A DNA stretch of 64,000 nucleotides from Sphingomonas_L flavalba_A (GTDB lineage Bacteria; Pseudomonadota; Alphaproteobacteria; Sphingomonadales; Sphingomonadaceae), in NCBI RefSeq assembly GCF_047553045.1, contig NZ_CP180208.1, forward strand, positions 2,914,001-2,978,000, given 5' to 3'. Made by a program: the position numbers and the translations under genes. A model generated the notes under the pieces. It was given only the letters and a program-made list of their open reading frames with translations. It did no database searches and had not been told where the DNA came from. Position 1 is the first letter of the stretch, and every line of letters starts with the position of its first letter. This document shows positions 33,473-41,639 of the stretch, one piece after another.

Positions 33473-33507
33473 AGGGCTCCGCCCCCGGGGTGGAGGGGCG
33501 GAGCCCT
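33473..33507. repeat. 13-bp perfect inverted repeat upstream of the response regulator
   Basis: Arms AGGGCTCCGCCCC (33473-33485) and GGGGCGGAGCCCT (33495-33507), spacer 9 bases. It ends 53 bases before the regulator start on the minus strand. There is no T-run longer than two, so it is more likely an mRNA leader hairpin or extragenic palindrome than an intrinsic terminator. Confidence 0.75.
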
Positions 33508-33768
33508 GATCGGGTCCTGTCGTCTCCGCTGCCGGGCGGGGTGGGTCCCTGGCGGCGGGGGGCGCCGGCGGCCGCGACACAGGGGGGAGTCGCGAACCGC
33601 CGGCTATGGAAGGCGCGGCAGGGGTCAACCACCGGGCTTCCGCACCGCGACCCGAGCCTGCTCACGCTCTGCCGCGGTGAAACGCTACGTCCGGGTCGGG
33701 GCGGAGAGGGGGGCTCCGTCGAGACCCGCTGTCTCGATGAACCCGTTATCGCCCCGCCCTGTCGCGCG

Positions 33769-33806
33769 AATTTGTCGGCAGCGCGGAAAATTGTCGCAAT
33801 TTGTCG
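33769..33806. promoter_or_regulatory. Three helically phased direct repeats, AAWTTGTCG
   Basis: Copies start at 33769 (AATTTGTCG), 33788 (AAATTGTCG) and 33798 (AATTTGTCG), with spacings of 19 and 10 bases, about two turns and one turn of helix. OmpR-family regulators typically bind direct repeats at 10-11-base intervals. The repeats lie just downstream of tRNA-Gly and upstream of the two-component genes. Confidence 0.45.
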
Positions 33807-33821
33807 CGAAGGGCGGCGGGG

Positions 33822-33895
33822 TGGAGCGGGTAGCGGGGATCGAACCCGCATCACAAGCTTGGAAGGCTAGTGCTCTACCATTGAGCTATACCCGC
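33822..33895 (-). tRNA. tRNA-Gly (anticodon TCC)
   Basis: The complement reads GCGGGTATAGCTCAATGGTA at the 5' end, with a D-arm, anticodon loop CTTCCAA (TCC), the T-arm motif GGTTCGATCC and an acceptor strand TACCCGC followed by an encoded TCCA. The acceptor stem is seven perfect pairs. It reads GGA (and other GGN) glycine codons. Confidence 0.97.
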
Positions 33896-33985
33896 ATGCC
33901 CGCGCCCGCGCGAAGGCGCACGCCCCATGCCATCCCGGCGGCGGTCACGTCAACGCCGCGCGAACACCGCCGGCAACAGCCCGGC

Positions 33986-34483
33986 TTAGCGCACCCGCGC
34001 GGCGGTCGCCTCGATTTCGACCAGATAGTCGGGCGCGGCGAGGGCGGCGACCTGCACGGTCGACCGGGCGACGCTGTTCGGGTTGTCGGCGGAACCGAAG
34101 AACTGGCGGAACCCCTCGTTCATCCCGTCGAAATCCATCTGCCCGCCCCGCTTCGGGTCAGCGACCAGATAGACGGTCAGCCGCACGATGTCGGCCATCT
34201 CATAGCCGCGCGCGGCAAGCACGGCCTTGATCCGGTTGAGCACGCTGATCGTCTGGGTTTTGGTATCGCCGAAACGCGCTGAGCCACTTGCGGTGGGGTC
34301 GGCCGGCGCCGCCACCTGGCCGCTCAGATACAGCATCTCCGCCTTTGCCGGCACGGTAACCGCATCCAGAATCAGGCTGGGCGTCGGCTTGGCATGACGT
34401 TCGATCGCCTGGGCATGGGCGGCGCCGGCCGTCAGGCCCGCGGTGGTAGCCGCCAGCACGGCGGTAAGCAGAAATCGGGGCAT
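33986..34483 (-). CDS. Exported RidA-family protein
   Basis: A 165-residue protein with signal peptide MPRFLLTAVLAATTAGLTAGAAHA followed by a complete RidA/YjgF domain (EMLYLSGQVAAPADPT, QTISVLNRIKAVLAARG, IVRLTVYLVAD, SVARSTVQVAALAAPDYLVEIEATA). Cytosolic RidA removes reactive enamine/imine intermediates; the conserved arginine of that family appears as SVARSTV. Here the export signal places it in the periplasm, where its substrate is unknown. AAGGAGAAGG precedes the ATG. It is divergent from glucokinase across a 232-base region carrying tandem repeats. Confidence 0.88.
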   Translation of the reverse strand: MPRFLLTAVLAATTAGLTAGAAHAQAIERHAKPTPSLILDAVTVPAKAEMLYLSGQVAAPADPTASGSARFGDTKTQTISVLNRIKAVLAARGYEMADIVRLTVYLVADPKRGGQMDFDGMNEGFRQFFGSADNPNSVARSTVQVAALAAPDYLVEIEATAARVR

Positions 34484-34569
34484 GGCCTTCTCCTTCGAGT
34501 GGGCGGCACCGCCCTTTTGCGGTGACGCCGGTTACGATGCTGTCGGCGGGAATGCGGTGACGGAACGGC

Positions 34570-34599
34570 GTGATGTGAAGCGACGTGATGTGAAGCGAC
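34570..34599. repeat. Two adjacent perfect 15-bp direct repeats
   Basis: GTGATGTGAAGCGAC occurs at 34570-34584 and again immediately at 34585-34599. The pair lies in the divergent promoter region of the RidA-like gene and glk. It may be a tandem operator or a simple duplication. Confidence 0.7.
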
Positions 34600-34715
34600 C
34601 TGGCGCGCCCCGGCAGGCCGGGACCCTCGCGATCGGCTGCCACGCTACCGGGCCGCCCCGCCGGCGTCAACGCAACGCCGGTTGCTCCGGCGCGGCGCGG
34701 CGGCTAGGCAGCCGC

Positions 34716-35675
34716 ATGGACATCGTCGCGGTCGACATCGGGGGCACCAACGCCCGCTTCGCGCGCGCGGCGCTTGCCGCCGACGCGGCGCCGGTGCTTG
34801 ATCGGCCTTTTCGCTATGACACGGCGGCCTACCCGGACCTTGCCGCCGCATGGTCCGCCTTCCTGCGCGATTCGGGGATGGCGGCACCGCAGGGGGCGGC
34901 GATCGCGCTGGCCGGGCCGGTCGGCGGCGACACGATCGCGCTGACCAACGGCGGCTGGCGCATGCGGCGGGATGCGCTGGCCGGCGCGCTCGGCGTCGAC
35001 CGCCTTGTCCTGCTCAACGATTTCGGCGCGATGGCCCACGCCGTGCCATGGATCGATGCCGCGCACAGCCGCCACCTTGCCGGGCCGGGCGTCCTGTCCG
35101 TCAGCCCCCCCGCCGGGGTAACGACGGTCATCGGCCCCGGCACCGGGCTGGGCGTCGCGGTCAGCTTGCGTCAGGGCAACGCCCACCGGGTGATCGAAAC
35201 CGAAGGCGGCCATGTCGCCTTCGCCCCGCTCGACGCGGTCGAACAGCGGATTGCCGACGCGCTCGCCGCCCGCCACGGCCGCGTCTCGGTCGAACGGCTG
35301 GTCTCCGGTCCGGGGCTGGTCGCGATCTACGAGGCGCTCGGCGGCGGCGCGGCCGAGGCGCCCGCGCTCTGGGCCGCGGCGATCGACGGCAGCGATCCAC
35401 TTGCCGCCACCGCGCTCGACCGGCTGGTGCTGGCGTTCGGCGCGGTCACCGGCGATCTCGCACTGGCGCAGGGCGCCGATGCGGTGCTGATCGTCGGCAC
35501 CCTCGCCAATCGTATCGCCGACCGGCTGGCCGACGCCGCCTTCGTCGACCGCTTCGCCGCCAAGGGCCGGCACGAAGCCCTGATGCGGCGCATCGCCATC
35601 CGGCTGTGCACCCATCCCCAGCCCGGCCTGCTCGGCGCCGCCGCCGCCTGGCAGGCGGCACACCCGCTGCCTTGA
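34716..35675 (+). CDS. glk: Glucokinase
   Basis: A 319-residue ROK-unrelated Glk of the bacterial glucokinase family, which phosphorylates glucose with ATP in the cytosol. Motifs: VAVDIGGTNARFARAAL (phosphate-1), IALTNGGWRM, VLLNDFGAMAHAVPW (catalytic Asp), VIGPGTGLGVAV and ETEGGHVAFAP. The start at 34716 gives MDIVAVDIGGTNARF; a longer frame begins inside the divergent ridA-like gene and is rejected. The stop overlaps the TTG start of the YeiH-type transporter as TTGA. Confidence 0.93.
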   Translation: MDIVAVDIGGTNARFARAALAADAAPVLDRPFRYDTAAYPDLAAAWSAFLRDSGMAAPQGAAIALAGPVGGDTIALTNGGWRMRRDALAGALGVDRLVLLNDFGAMAHAVPWIDAAHSRHLAGPGVLSVSPPAGVTTVIGPGTGLGVAVSLRQGNAHRVIETEGGHVAFAPLDAVEQRIADALAARHGRVSVERLVSGPGLVAIYEALGGGAAEAPALWAAAIDGSDPLAATALDRLVLAFGAVTGDLALAQGADAVLIVGTLANRIADRLADAAFVDRFAAKGRHEALMRRIAIRLCTHPQPGLLGAAAAWQAAHPLP

Positions 35676-36727
35676 ACGGCGCGCCGCGCCCGCTGCCCGC
35701 CGCCGCCGATCTCTACGGCGACCTGCTCGATGTCGAGGCACCCGCCCGGCGGCAACCGCTCTCCGCCTATCTGCCGGGGCTGGCGATCACCGGCGTCGCG
35801 TCGCTGGCGGCGGCCTGGCTGTCGGAACATTACCATGCACCGCTGATGCTGATGGGGCTGCTGATCGGCCTCGCCTTCAATTTCGTCAACGGCGACAGCC
35901 GGCTGCACCCCGGCCTGGGCTTCGCCTCGCGCACCCTGCTGCGCTGGGGGATCGTTCTGGTCGGCGCGCAGGTGACGCTGTGGCAGATCGCCGCCCTCGG
36001 CTGGGCCGGCTTCGCGGCGATCGCGGCAATGATCGTGCTGGTCACCGCCGCCGGCGCGCTCGCCGCCCGGCTGCTCGGCCTCGGCGCCGCTTTCGGCACG
36101 CTCGCCGGCGGCGCGGTCGGCATCTGCGGCGCGTCGGCGGCGCTGGCGCTCGCCACCGTGCTTGGCGAAAAACGGGTCAATCAGGCGCAGCTGACGCTGG
36201 TTCTGGTCGCGGTCTCCGCGGCCAGCGCGCTGGCGATGTCGCTCTATCCGGCGCTCGCCGCGCTGGCCGGCCTCGACGACCACGCCGCCGGCTTCCTGAT
36301 CGGCGCCTCGATCCACGACGTCGCCCAGGCGCTCGGCGCCGGCTATTCGATCTCGGACAGCGCCGGCCAGACCGCGGCAATCATCAAGCTGACCAGGGTC
36401 GCCATGCTCGCCCCGGTGCTGGTGGTGGTGGCGATGCTGTTCCGGGGGGAAGGCGGCCGGGTGTCGGCGGGGGTCGCGGTGCCGTGGTTCGTCGTCGGCT
36501 TCCTGCTGCTCGCCGTCGCCAATTCCTTCGTCACCTTCCCCGCCGCGACCGCGACACTGGCCCATCAGGGCACGTCGGTGCTGCTGCTGATGGCGGTGGT
36601 CGCCACCGGCATCCGCTCGCCGATGCAATTGCTGCTCGCGCAGGGCTGGCGCGGCTCCGCTCCGGTCATCGCGGCGACGCTGGTGTCGCTGGCACTGGCG
36701 ATGACAGTGGCGCTGTTGCTTCTATGA
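35672..36727 (+). CDS. YeiH/UPF0324-family putative sulfate or anion exporter
   Basis: A 351-residue integral membrane protein with about ten hydrophobic helices. GLLIGLAFNFVNGDSRLHPGLGFASRTLLRWGIVLVGAQVTL and GGAVGICGASAALALATVLG are characteristic of the YeiH family, and DDHAAGFLIGASIHDVAQALGAGYS carries the conserved acidic/His pair. Members are annotated as sulfate exporters, but evidence is limited. No ATG is available near the N-terminus; TTG at 35672 overlaps the glk stop (TTGA), implying coupled translation. The pairing of this transporter with glucokinase has no obvious metabolic logic. Confidence 0.85.
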   Translation: MNGAPRPLPAAADLYGDLLDVEAPARRQPLSAYLPGLAITGVASLAAAWLSEHYHAPLMLMGLLIGLAFNFVNGDSRLHPGLGFASRTLLRWGIVLVGAQVTLWQIAALGWAGFAAIAAMIVLVTAAGALAARLLGLGAAFGTLAGGAVGICGASAALALATVLGEKRVNQAQLTLVLVAVSAASALAMSLYPALAALAGLDDHAAGFLIGASIHDVAQALGAGYSISDSAGQTAAIIKLTRVAMLAPVLVVVAMLFRGEGGRVSAGVAVPWFVVGFLLLAVANSFVTFPAATATLAHQGTSVLLLMAVVATGIRSPMQLLLAQGWRGSAPVIAATLVSLALAMTVALLLL

Positions 36728-36754
36728 AGGGGGCGCGGGCTGGCGCCGCCTCAC

Positions 36755-37966
36755 CTATTCGTGCCGCAGCGCCTCTATCGGGTTGAGCGCCGCCGCCCGC
36801 CGCGCCGGGAAATAGCCGAACACCACGCCGATCAATGCCGAAAAAACGAAGGCGACGATGTTGATCGCCGGGTCGAAAACGAACGGTACGCCCAGCACCG
36901 GCGCCAGCGATATCGTCGCGACAAAGGCGATGATGATGCCGATCACCCCGCCCAGGCAGGCCAGCGCCACCGCCTCGACCAGAAACTGCAGCAGCACCTC
37001 ATGCCCCAGCGCGCCGATGGCGAGGCGGATGCCGATCTCGCGGGTCCGCTCGGTCACCGACACGAGCATGATGTTCATGATGCCGATGCCGCCGACGATC
37101 AGGCTGACCGCCGCTACCGCGCCAAGCAGCCCGGTCAGCACCTTGGTCGAACCGGACACCGCGTCGGAAATCTGCTTGGTGTCGAGCACGTTGAAATCGT
37201 CCGGTGCCCCGGCGGTCAGGTGGCGCCGCTCGCGCAGCAGCGATTCGAGCGAGGCCTGCACCCGGGCGGTGTCGTAGCCGTCGTCGACCGCGACCATGAT
37301 CGCGCGGATGTCGCGGTTGCCGGTGAAGCGGCGCTGCACCGTCTTGATCGGCATCACCACGACATCGTCCTGGTCGTTGCCGAATCCGCCCTGCCCGCGC
37401 GTGGCCAGCACGCCGATGACCTCGCAGCTGATATCCTTGACGCGGAAACGCTGCCCGATCGGATCGACGCCCTGAAACAGGTTGGAAACGATGGTGTTGC
37501 CGATGATGCACACCGCCTTGCCGGCCGCCTCCTCCGCCCCGGAGAACAGCCGGCCGGACGCCAGCTTCCAGTTCTGGGCGACGAAATAGTCGTTGGTCGT
37601 GCCGTTGATGCTGGTCGACCAGTTCTGGGCGTTGCGGACGGCGACGGCGCTGGCCTGCGCCTGCCCGGCGACCGCCTTCACCCCGCCGATCTGGTCGCGG
37701 ATCGCGTCGAGGTCGGCCATCACGAACGACGGCGGCGCCTCGCCGGAACCACCGCCCCGGCCAAAGCCCTGCCCCGGCCGCACCATCAGGATGTTGGAGC
37801 CGAGCGAGGATATCTGCTCCTTCACCGCCGCGGTCGCGCCGTTGCCCAGCGTCACCATCGTCACCACCGCCGCCACGCCGATGACGATGCCGAGGATGGT
37901 CAGGAAAGACCGCAGCAGATGGCGGCGAATCTCGCGCAGGGCAAGGATCAGCGTGGTGCCCAGCAT
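36755..37966 (-). CDS. MacB-type ABC transporter permease
   Basis: A 403-residue inner-membrane permease of the FtsX/MacB type: one helix near residues 18-40, a periplasmic domain of about 230 residues (MacB_PCD, with ILMVRPGQGFGRGGGSG and NWSTSINGTTNDYFVAQNW), then three helices (VSLIVGGIGIMNIMLVSVTERTREIGIRLAIGA; ACLGGVIGIIIAFVATISL; FVFSALIGVVFGYFPARRAA). It transmits force rather than forming a channel. It overlaps the ATPase gene by one base and is the last gene of the exporter operon. Confidence 0.93.
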   Translation of the reverse strand: MLGTTLILALREIRRHLLRSFLTILGIVIGVAAVVTMVTLGNGATAAVKEQISSLGSNILMVRPGQGFGRGGGSGEAPPSFVMADLDAIRDQIGGVKAVAGQAQASAVAVRNAQNWSTSINGTTNDYFVAQNWKLASGRLFSGAEEAAGKAVCIIGNTIVSNLFQGVDPIGQRFRVKDISCEVIGVLATRGQGGFGNDQDDVVVMPIKTVQRRFTGNRDIRAIMVAVDDGYDTARVQASLESLLRERRHLTAGAPDDFNVLDTKQISDAVSGSTKVLTGLLGAVAAVSLIVGGIGIMNIMLVSVTERTREIGIRLAIGALGHEVLLQFLVEAVALACLGGVIGIIIAFVATISLAPVLGVPFVFDPAINIVAFVFSALIGVVFGYFPARRAAALNPIEALRHE

Positions 37967-38682
37967 CAGGCCGGCACCCCGCTGCCGGCGACGTGGCGCT
38001 TGTCGATCCGCTCGACCAGCCCGTCCTTGAAGTGGACGATGGTGTGGGCGAAATCGGCCATCTCCGGCTCATGGGTGACCATGATGACGGTGATCCCGCG
38101 CCTGACGTTCAGCTCGGTCAGCAATTCCATGATCTCGATCGAACGCTCGCTGTCCAGATTGCCGGTCGGCTCGTCGGCCAGCAGCACATCCGGGCTGGTG
38201 ACGATCGCACGGGCGATGGCGACGCGCTGCTGCTGCCCGCCGGACAGTTCCGCCGGGCTGTGCCCGGCCCATGGCGCCAGCCCGACCTGGTCGAGCGCGG
38301 CCATCGCCATGGCGTGGCGCACCTGCTTGTCCTCGCCGCGATAGAGCAGCGGCAGCTCGACATTCTCCAGCGCAGAGGTCCGCGCCAGCAGGTTGAACCC
38401 CTGGAACACGAAGCCAAGGTAGCGGCGGCGCAGCAGCGCGCGCTGGTCGCGGTCGAGGCTTTCGACGCGGACGTCGCGGAACCAGAACCGTCCGCTGGTC
38501 GGCACGTCGAGGCAGCCGAGAATGTTCATCGTCGTCGACTTGCCGGACCCGGACGCGCCCATCACCGCGACGAAATCGCCGCGCTCGACGGTCAGGTCGA
38601 CGCCCTTCAGCGCCTGGAACGCGGTCGGCCCGCTGCCGAAGGTCTTGGTGATCTGTTCCAGGCGGATGATCGGTTCAGCCAT
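37966..38682 (-). CDS. MacB-type ABC transporter ATP-binding protein
   Basis: A 238-residue ATPase of the LolD/MacB class. Walker A is MGASGSGKSTTMN, the Q-loop is FVFQGFNLL, the signature is LSGGQQQRVAIARAI, Walker B is VLLADEPTGNLDS and the H-loop is MVTHEPEMA. In E. coli MacB the ATPase and permease are one polypeptide; here they are separate genes. The start overlaps the adaptor stop by eight bases and its stop shares one base with the permease start. Confidence 0.94.
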   Translation of the reverse strand: MAEPIIRLEQITKTFGSGPTAFQALKGVDLTVERGDFVAVMGASGSGKSTTMNILGCLDVPTSGRFWFRDVRVESLDRDQRALLRRRYLGFVFQGFNLLARTSALENVELPLLYRGEDKQVRHAMAMAALDQVGLAPWAGHSPAELSGGQQQRVAIARAIVTSPDVLLADEPTGNLDSERSIEIMELLTELNVRRGITVIMVTHEPEMADFAHTIVHFKDGLVERIDKRHVAGSGVPA

Positions 38683-40018
38683 CCGTGCGCGCCCGCTGGC
38701 CGACGATCACCTTGCTGCCCGGCTTCAGCCCGCCGCCGGTCACTTCGGTCCGGCTGCCGTCGGTCGCGCCGACCACCACTTCCACCGCCTGCGGCTTGCC
38801 GTCGGCACCGACGACATACAGCGTCCGGCGGCTGCCGGCGCCGATCGTCACTTCGCGGCTGTTGCCGCCGCTGCGCCGCGCGCGCGGGCCGGGGGTGATC
38901 GACTTGACCAGACTGCTCTGGCCGCCTTGCTGCCCGCGCGTCGCCTGCTCGGGCGAAAAGCGCAGCGCCGCGTTCGGCACCAGCAGCACATTCTCGCGCT
39001 TCTGCACCGCGATGTCGGCGGTCGCGGTCATCCCCGGGCGCAGCGCCTCGTCCGGGTTGGCGACGCGCAATATCGCGTTGTAGGCGACGACGGAGGACGC
39101 GGAACTGCTGCTGGTGGTGGTGGTGGACGATGACGACGTCGCCGAATTATTGGCGCCAACGTCGACGCGGGTGATCTTCGCCGGAAAGCTGCGGCCCGGA
39201 TAGGCGTCGACGGTAAAGGTCGCCTCCTGCTCCGCCTTGACCTGGCCGACATCGGCCTCGTCGATCGCCACCTGCAGCTTCATCGACGTCAGGTCCTGGG
39301 CGATGACGAACAGCGTCGGTGTGTTGAACGACGAAGCGACGGTCTGCCCCGGCTCGATCTGGCGGGCAAGGACGACGCCCGACACCGGCGAGACGATCGT
39401 CGCCCGCCGCCGCTGGGTGGTGTCCGAACTCACCTGCGCGCGGGCCGACACGACATTGGCCTCGGCGGCACGCAGATTGGCCAGCGCGCGCTGCACCGTC
39501 GCCTGCTGGGTCGCCATCTCGGTCTTGGCCGGCACCCGCCCGCCCGACAGGCGCGACACCTCCTCAAGCCGGGCGAGCTGCGCCTTCGCCTCGGCAACGC
39601 TCGCCTGGTTCTGCGCCACCGTCGCCTGCGCGGCGCTGAGCGCCGCCTGCGACCGGACGATCGCGTCGTTGAACGTCGCCGGGTCGATCTCGGCCAGCCG
39701 CTGGCCGGCGGTCACCCGGTCGTTGACGTCGACATAGACCTTGATGACCTGGCCGGACAGCTGGGCGCCGACGTCGACCTGGTTCTCCGGCTGCAGCTTG
39801 CCGGTCGCCGACACCGTCACCGCCAGATTGCCCTTCTGCGCCTCCTGCGTCGCATATTCGGTCTTGGTCTCGCCGCCGAACCGCCAGACGAGCAGCAGCA
39901 CCAGCAGCAATATGCCGCCGCCGACGATCCATTTCAGCCAGCGTTTCCACGGCGCCGGCGCCGGCGTGCCGAGGAAGTCGTCGAGGTTGGTCTGGGGTTC
40001 GGCTGCGGATGCCATCAT
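38675..40018 (-). CDS. MacA-type periplasmic adaptor (HlyD/RND membrane-fusion family)
   Basis: A 447-residue adaptor with an N-terminal membrane anchor (WIVGGGILLLVLLLVWRF), a barrel-sandwich lipoyl domain (GQVIKVYVDVNDRVTAGQRLAEID), a long coiled-coil hairpin (residues about 105-185) and a beta-barrel domain. It links the ATPase/permease to the outer-membrane channel. An unusual run of Ser and Thr (about residues 290-310) interrupts the beta-barrel domain. The ATG at 40018 overlaps the upstream NodT stop (ATGA). Confidence 0.93.
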   Translation of the reverse strand: MMASAAEPQTNLDDFLGTPAPAPWKRWLKWIVGGGILLLVLLLVWRFGGETKTEYATQEAQKGNLAVTVSATGKLQPENQVDVGAQLSGQVIKVYVDVNDRVTAGQRLAEIDPATFNDAIVRSQAALSAAQATVAQNQASVAEAKAQLARLEEVSRLSGGRVPAKTEMATQQATVQRALANLRAAEANVVSARAQVSSDTTQRRRATIVSPVSGVVLARQIEPGQTVASSFNTPTLFVIAQDLTSMKLQVAIDEADVGQVKAEQEATFTVDAYPGRSFPAKITRVDVGANNSATSSSSTTTTSSSSASSVVAYNAILRVANPDEALRPGMTATADIAVQKRENVLLVPNAALRFSPEQATRGQQGGQSSLVKSITPGPRARRSGGNSREVTIGAGSRRTLYVVGADGKPQAVEVVVGATDGSRTEVTGGGLKPGSKVIVGQRARTDG

Positions 40019-41442
40019 GATCCCTCATTGGGCAGGTCGGCCGGCTGCCAGCCGCCACCGAGCGCCAGGTAAAGCTGGACCAGCGCGGTCGCCGCGTCGG
40101 CCTTCGCCTGATTGAAGCCGTCGCGCGCGCTGAGCAGCGAGCGTTCGGCGTCGAGCAACGTCCGGAAATCGGTCAGCCCGGCCCGGTACTGGCTGCGCGC
40201 CAGCAACGCGGCGTTGGTCGACGCATCGAGCGAGATCGCGATCTGCGTTTCCCGCTCGCGCGCCGCCCGCAACGCAACCAGCCCGTTCTCGACATCCTCC
40301 AGCGCGGTCAACACCGTCGCCTTGTAGGCGGCAAAGGCGCCGTCGGCCGCCGCCTGCTGGGCCCGTGCCGCCGCCTGCCGCCGGCCGCCGTCAAACAGGA
40401 TCTGCGACAGGTTGGCGAACAGCCCGCCGGTAATAACATCGCCCAGCCCGCCAAGGCGCAGCGCCGACGTGCCGACATTGCCGCTGATGCCAAGGCCGGG
40501 GAGCAGCGCCGCCCGCGCCACGCCGATCCGCGCCGTCGCCGCCGCAAGGCCGCGCTCGGCGCCGCGCACGTCCGGGCGCTGGCGCAACGTGTCGGCGGGG
40601 ATGCCGGCGGCAACCGCCTCCGGCCCCTCCGGTATCGCGCCGGGCACGGTCAGCCGGTCGGTCACAGCGCCGGGCGCCTGCCCGGTCAGCACCGCCAGCC
40701 GGTTGGCCGCGGCGGCAAAGCTCTGCTCCAGCCCAGGGATCGACGCGGCGGTCGACGCCCGCTGCTGCCGCGCCTGCTCCTGATCGAGCGAGGAAACCAG
40801 CCCGGCCTGCACGCGGAAGCCGGCGATCTCCAGATTGTCGTCCTGGGTGACCAGCGTGTCGCGGGCGATGGCAAGGCTCGCCTGCGCCTGCCGCGCCAGC
40901 ACGTAATTGCGCGCCACCTCGCCGGCGATCGCGATCCGCACCGCCTCCAGGTCGTAGGCGCTCGCCGCGCTGTCCGCCCGCGCCGCCTCCACCGATCGCC
41001 GCACCCCGCCGAACAGGTCGAGCTGCCACGCCGCGTCGGCGCCAAGCGACAGGCGGCTGGTGTCCGGCGCGCTATTGTCGAAATTGCGCCCGCCGCCCGC
41101 CGACGCATCGAGCGAGGGCAGCAGGTCGGCCCGCGCCTGGACCAGCGCCTCGCGCGCCTGCCGCAGCCGCGCCTCGCCCTGTGCGATGTCCAGGTTGCCG
41201 GCCAGCGCCTGATCGACCAGCCCGGTCAGCACCGGGTCGCCGAACAGCGTCCACCATTGGGTCAGGTCGCCCGGCGTACCGGCCGGCGAAGCGGCATGAT
41301 AGGCGTCGGGCACGCCCAGCGCCGCCGGCTGCGGCCGTGCATAATCGGGTCCGGCCGCGCAACCGGCAAGCAGCAGGGGCAACAGCAGCAGGCCGGGTTT
41401 CGGCATCCATCCGGTTCGCAACGACATCGGGCCTTGTGACAT
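40015..41442 (-). CDS. NodT-family outer-membrane efflux lipoprotein
   Basis: A 475-residue TolC-like channel. A lipoprotein signal ends in the lipobox LLLAGCAAGPDY. The body has the two OEP repeats with long helices (DIAQGEARLRQAREALVQARADLLPSLDA; ATARIGVARAALLPGLGISGNVG). It should form the outer-membrane exit of the tripartite exporter. The start at 41442 (MSQGPMSLRTGWMP) has AGAAGG eight bases upstream; a longer frame to 41517 has no such site. It is the first gene of the NodT-adaptor-ATPase-permease operon. Confidence 0.93.
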   Translation of the reverse strand: MSQGPMSLRTGWMPKPGLLLLPLLLAGCAAGPDYARPQPAALGVPDAYHAASPAGTPGDLTQWWTLFGDPVLTGLVDQALAGNLDIAQGEARLRQAREALVQARADLLPSLDASAGGGRNFDNSAPDTSRLSLGADAAWQLDLFGGVRRSVEAARADSAASAYDLEAVRIAIAGEVARNYVLARQAQASLAIARDTLVTQDDNLEIAGFRVQAGLVSSLDQEQARQQRASTAASIPGLEQSFAAAANRLAVLTGQAPGAVTDRLTVPGAIPEGPEAVAAGIPADTLRQRPDVRGAERGLAAATARIGVARAALLPGLGISGNVGTSALRLGGLGDVITGGLFANLSQILFDGGRRQAAARAQQAAADGAFAAYKATVLTALEDVENGLVALRAARERETQIAISLDASTNAALLARSQYRAGLTDFRTLLDAERSLLSARDGFNQAKADAATALVQLYLALGGGWQPADLPNEGS

Positions 41443-41639
41443 GAACGCGCCTTCTGGCGAGCGGTGGCTGCACCCAGCATGAACGCAAGCGTCACGATCG
41501 GGTTGCCAGGCGGGCAAATTACCCGGTCAGCGGGCCACTGCGGCGCGTCCGCCGGCACCGCCACCGTTGGTCGAAAACACGCCGCGCCGATCCGCTTCCA
41601 CCCCGAAGCGGACCGGCGCGGACACCACCGGCGCGCTAC

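Larger units (their letters stand above)
33421..33821 (-). other. Long non-coding leader between tRNA-Gly and the response regulator
   Basis: A 401-base region with several open frames but no codon pattern or similarity that supports a gene. It holds a 13-bp perfect inverted repeat (33473-33507), a set of phased direct repeats (33769-33806) and an imperfect palindrome around 33718-33738 (GTCGAGACCC...TGTCTCGAT) resembling extragenic repeats. It may serve as the response-regulator promoter region and the tRNA 3' trailer. Confidence 0.5.

Noticed and set aside
33403..34282. Plus-strand open frames across the tRNA-Gly region
   Set aside because: They read through the tRNA and the antisense of the RidA-like gene; Arg/Pro/Gly composition is typical of non-coding high-GC DNA.
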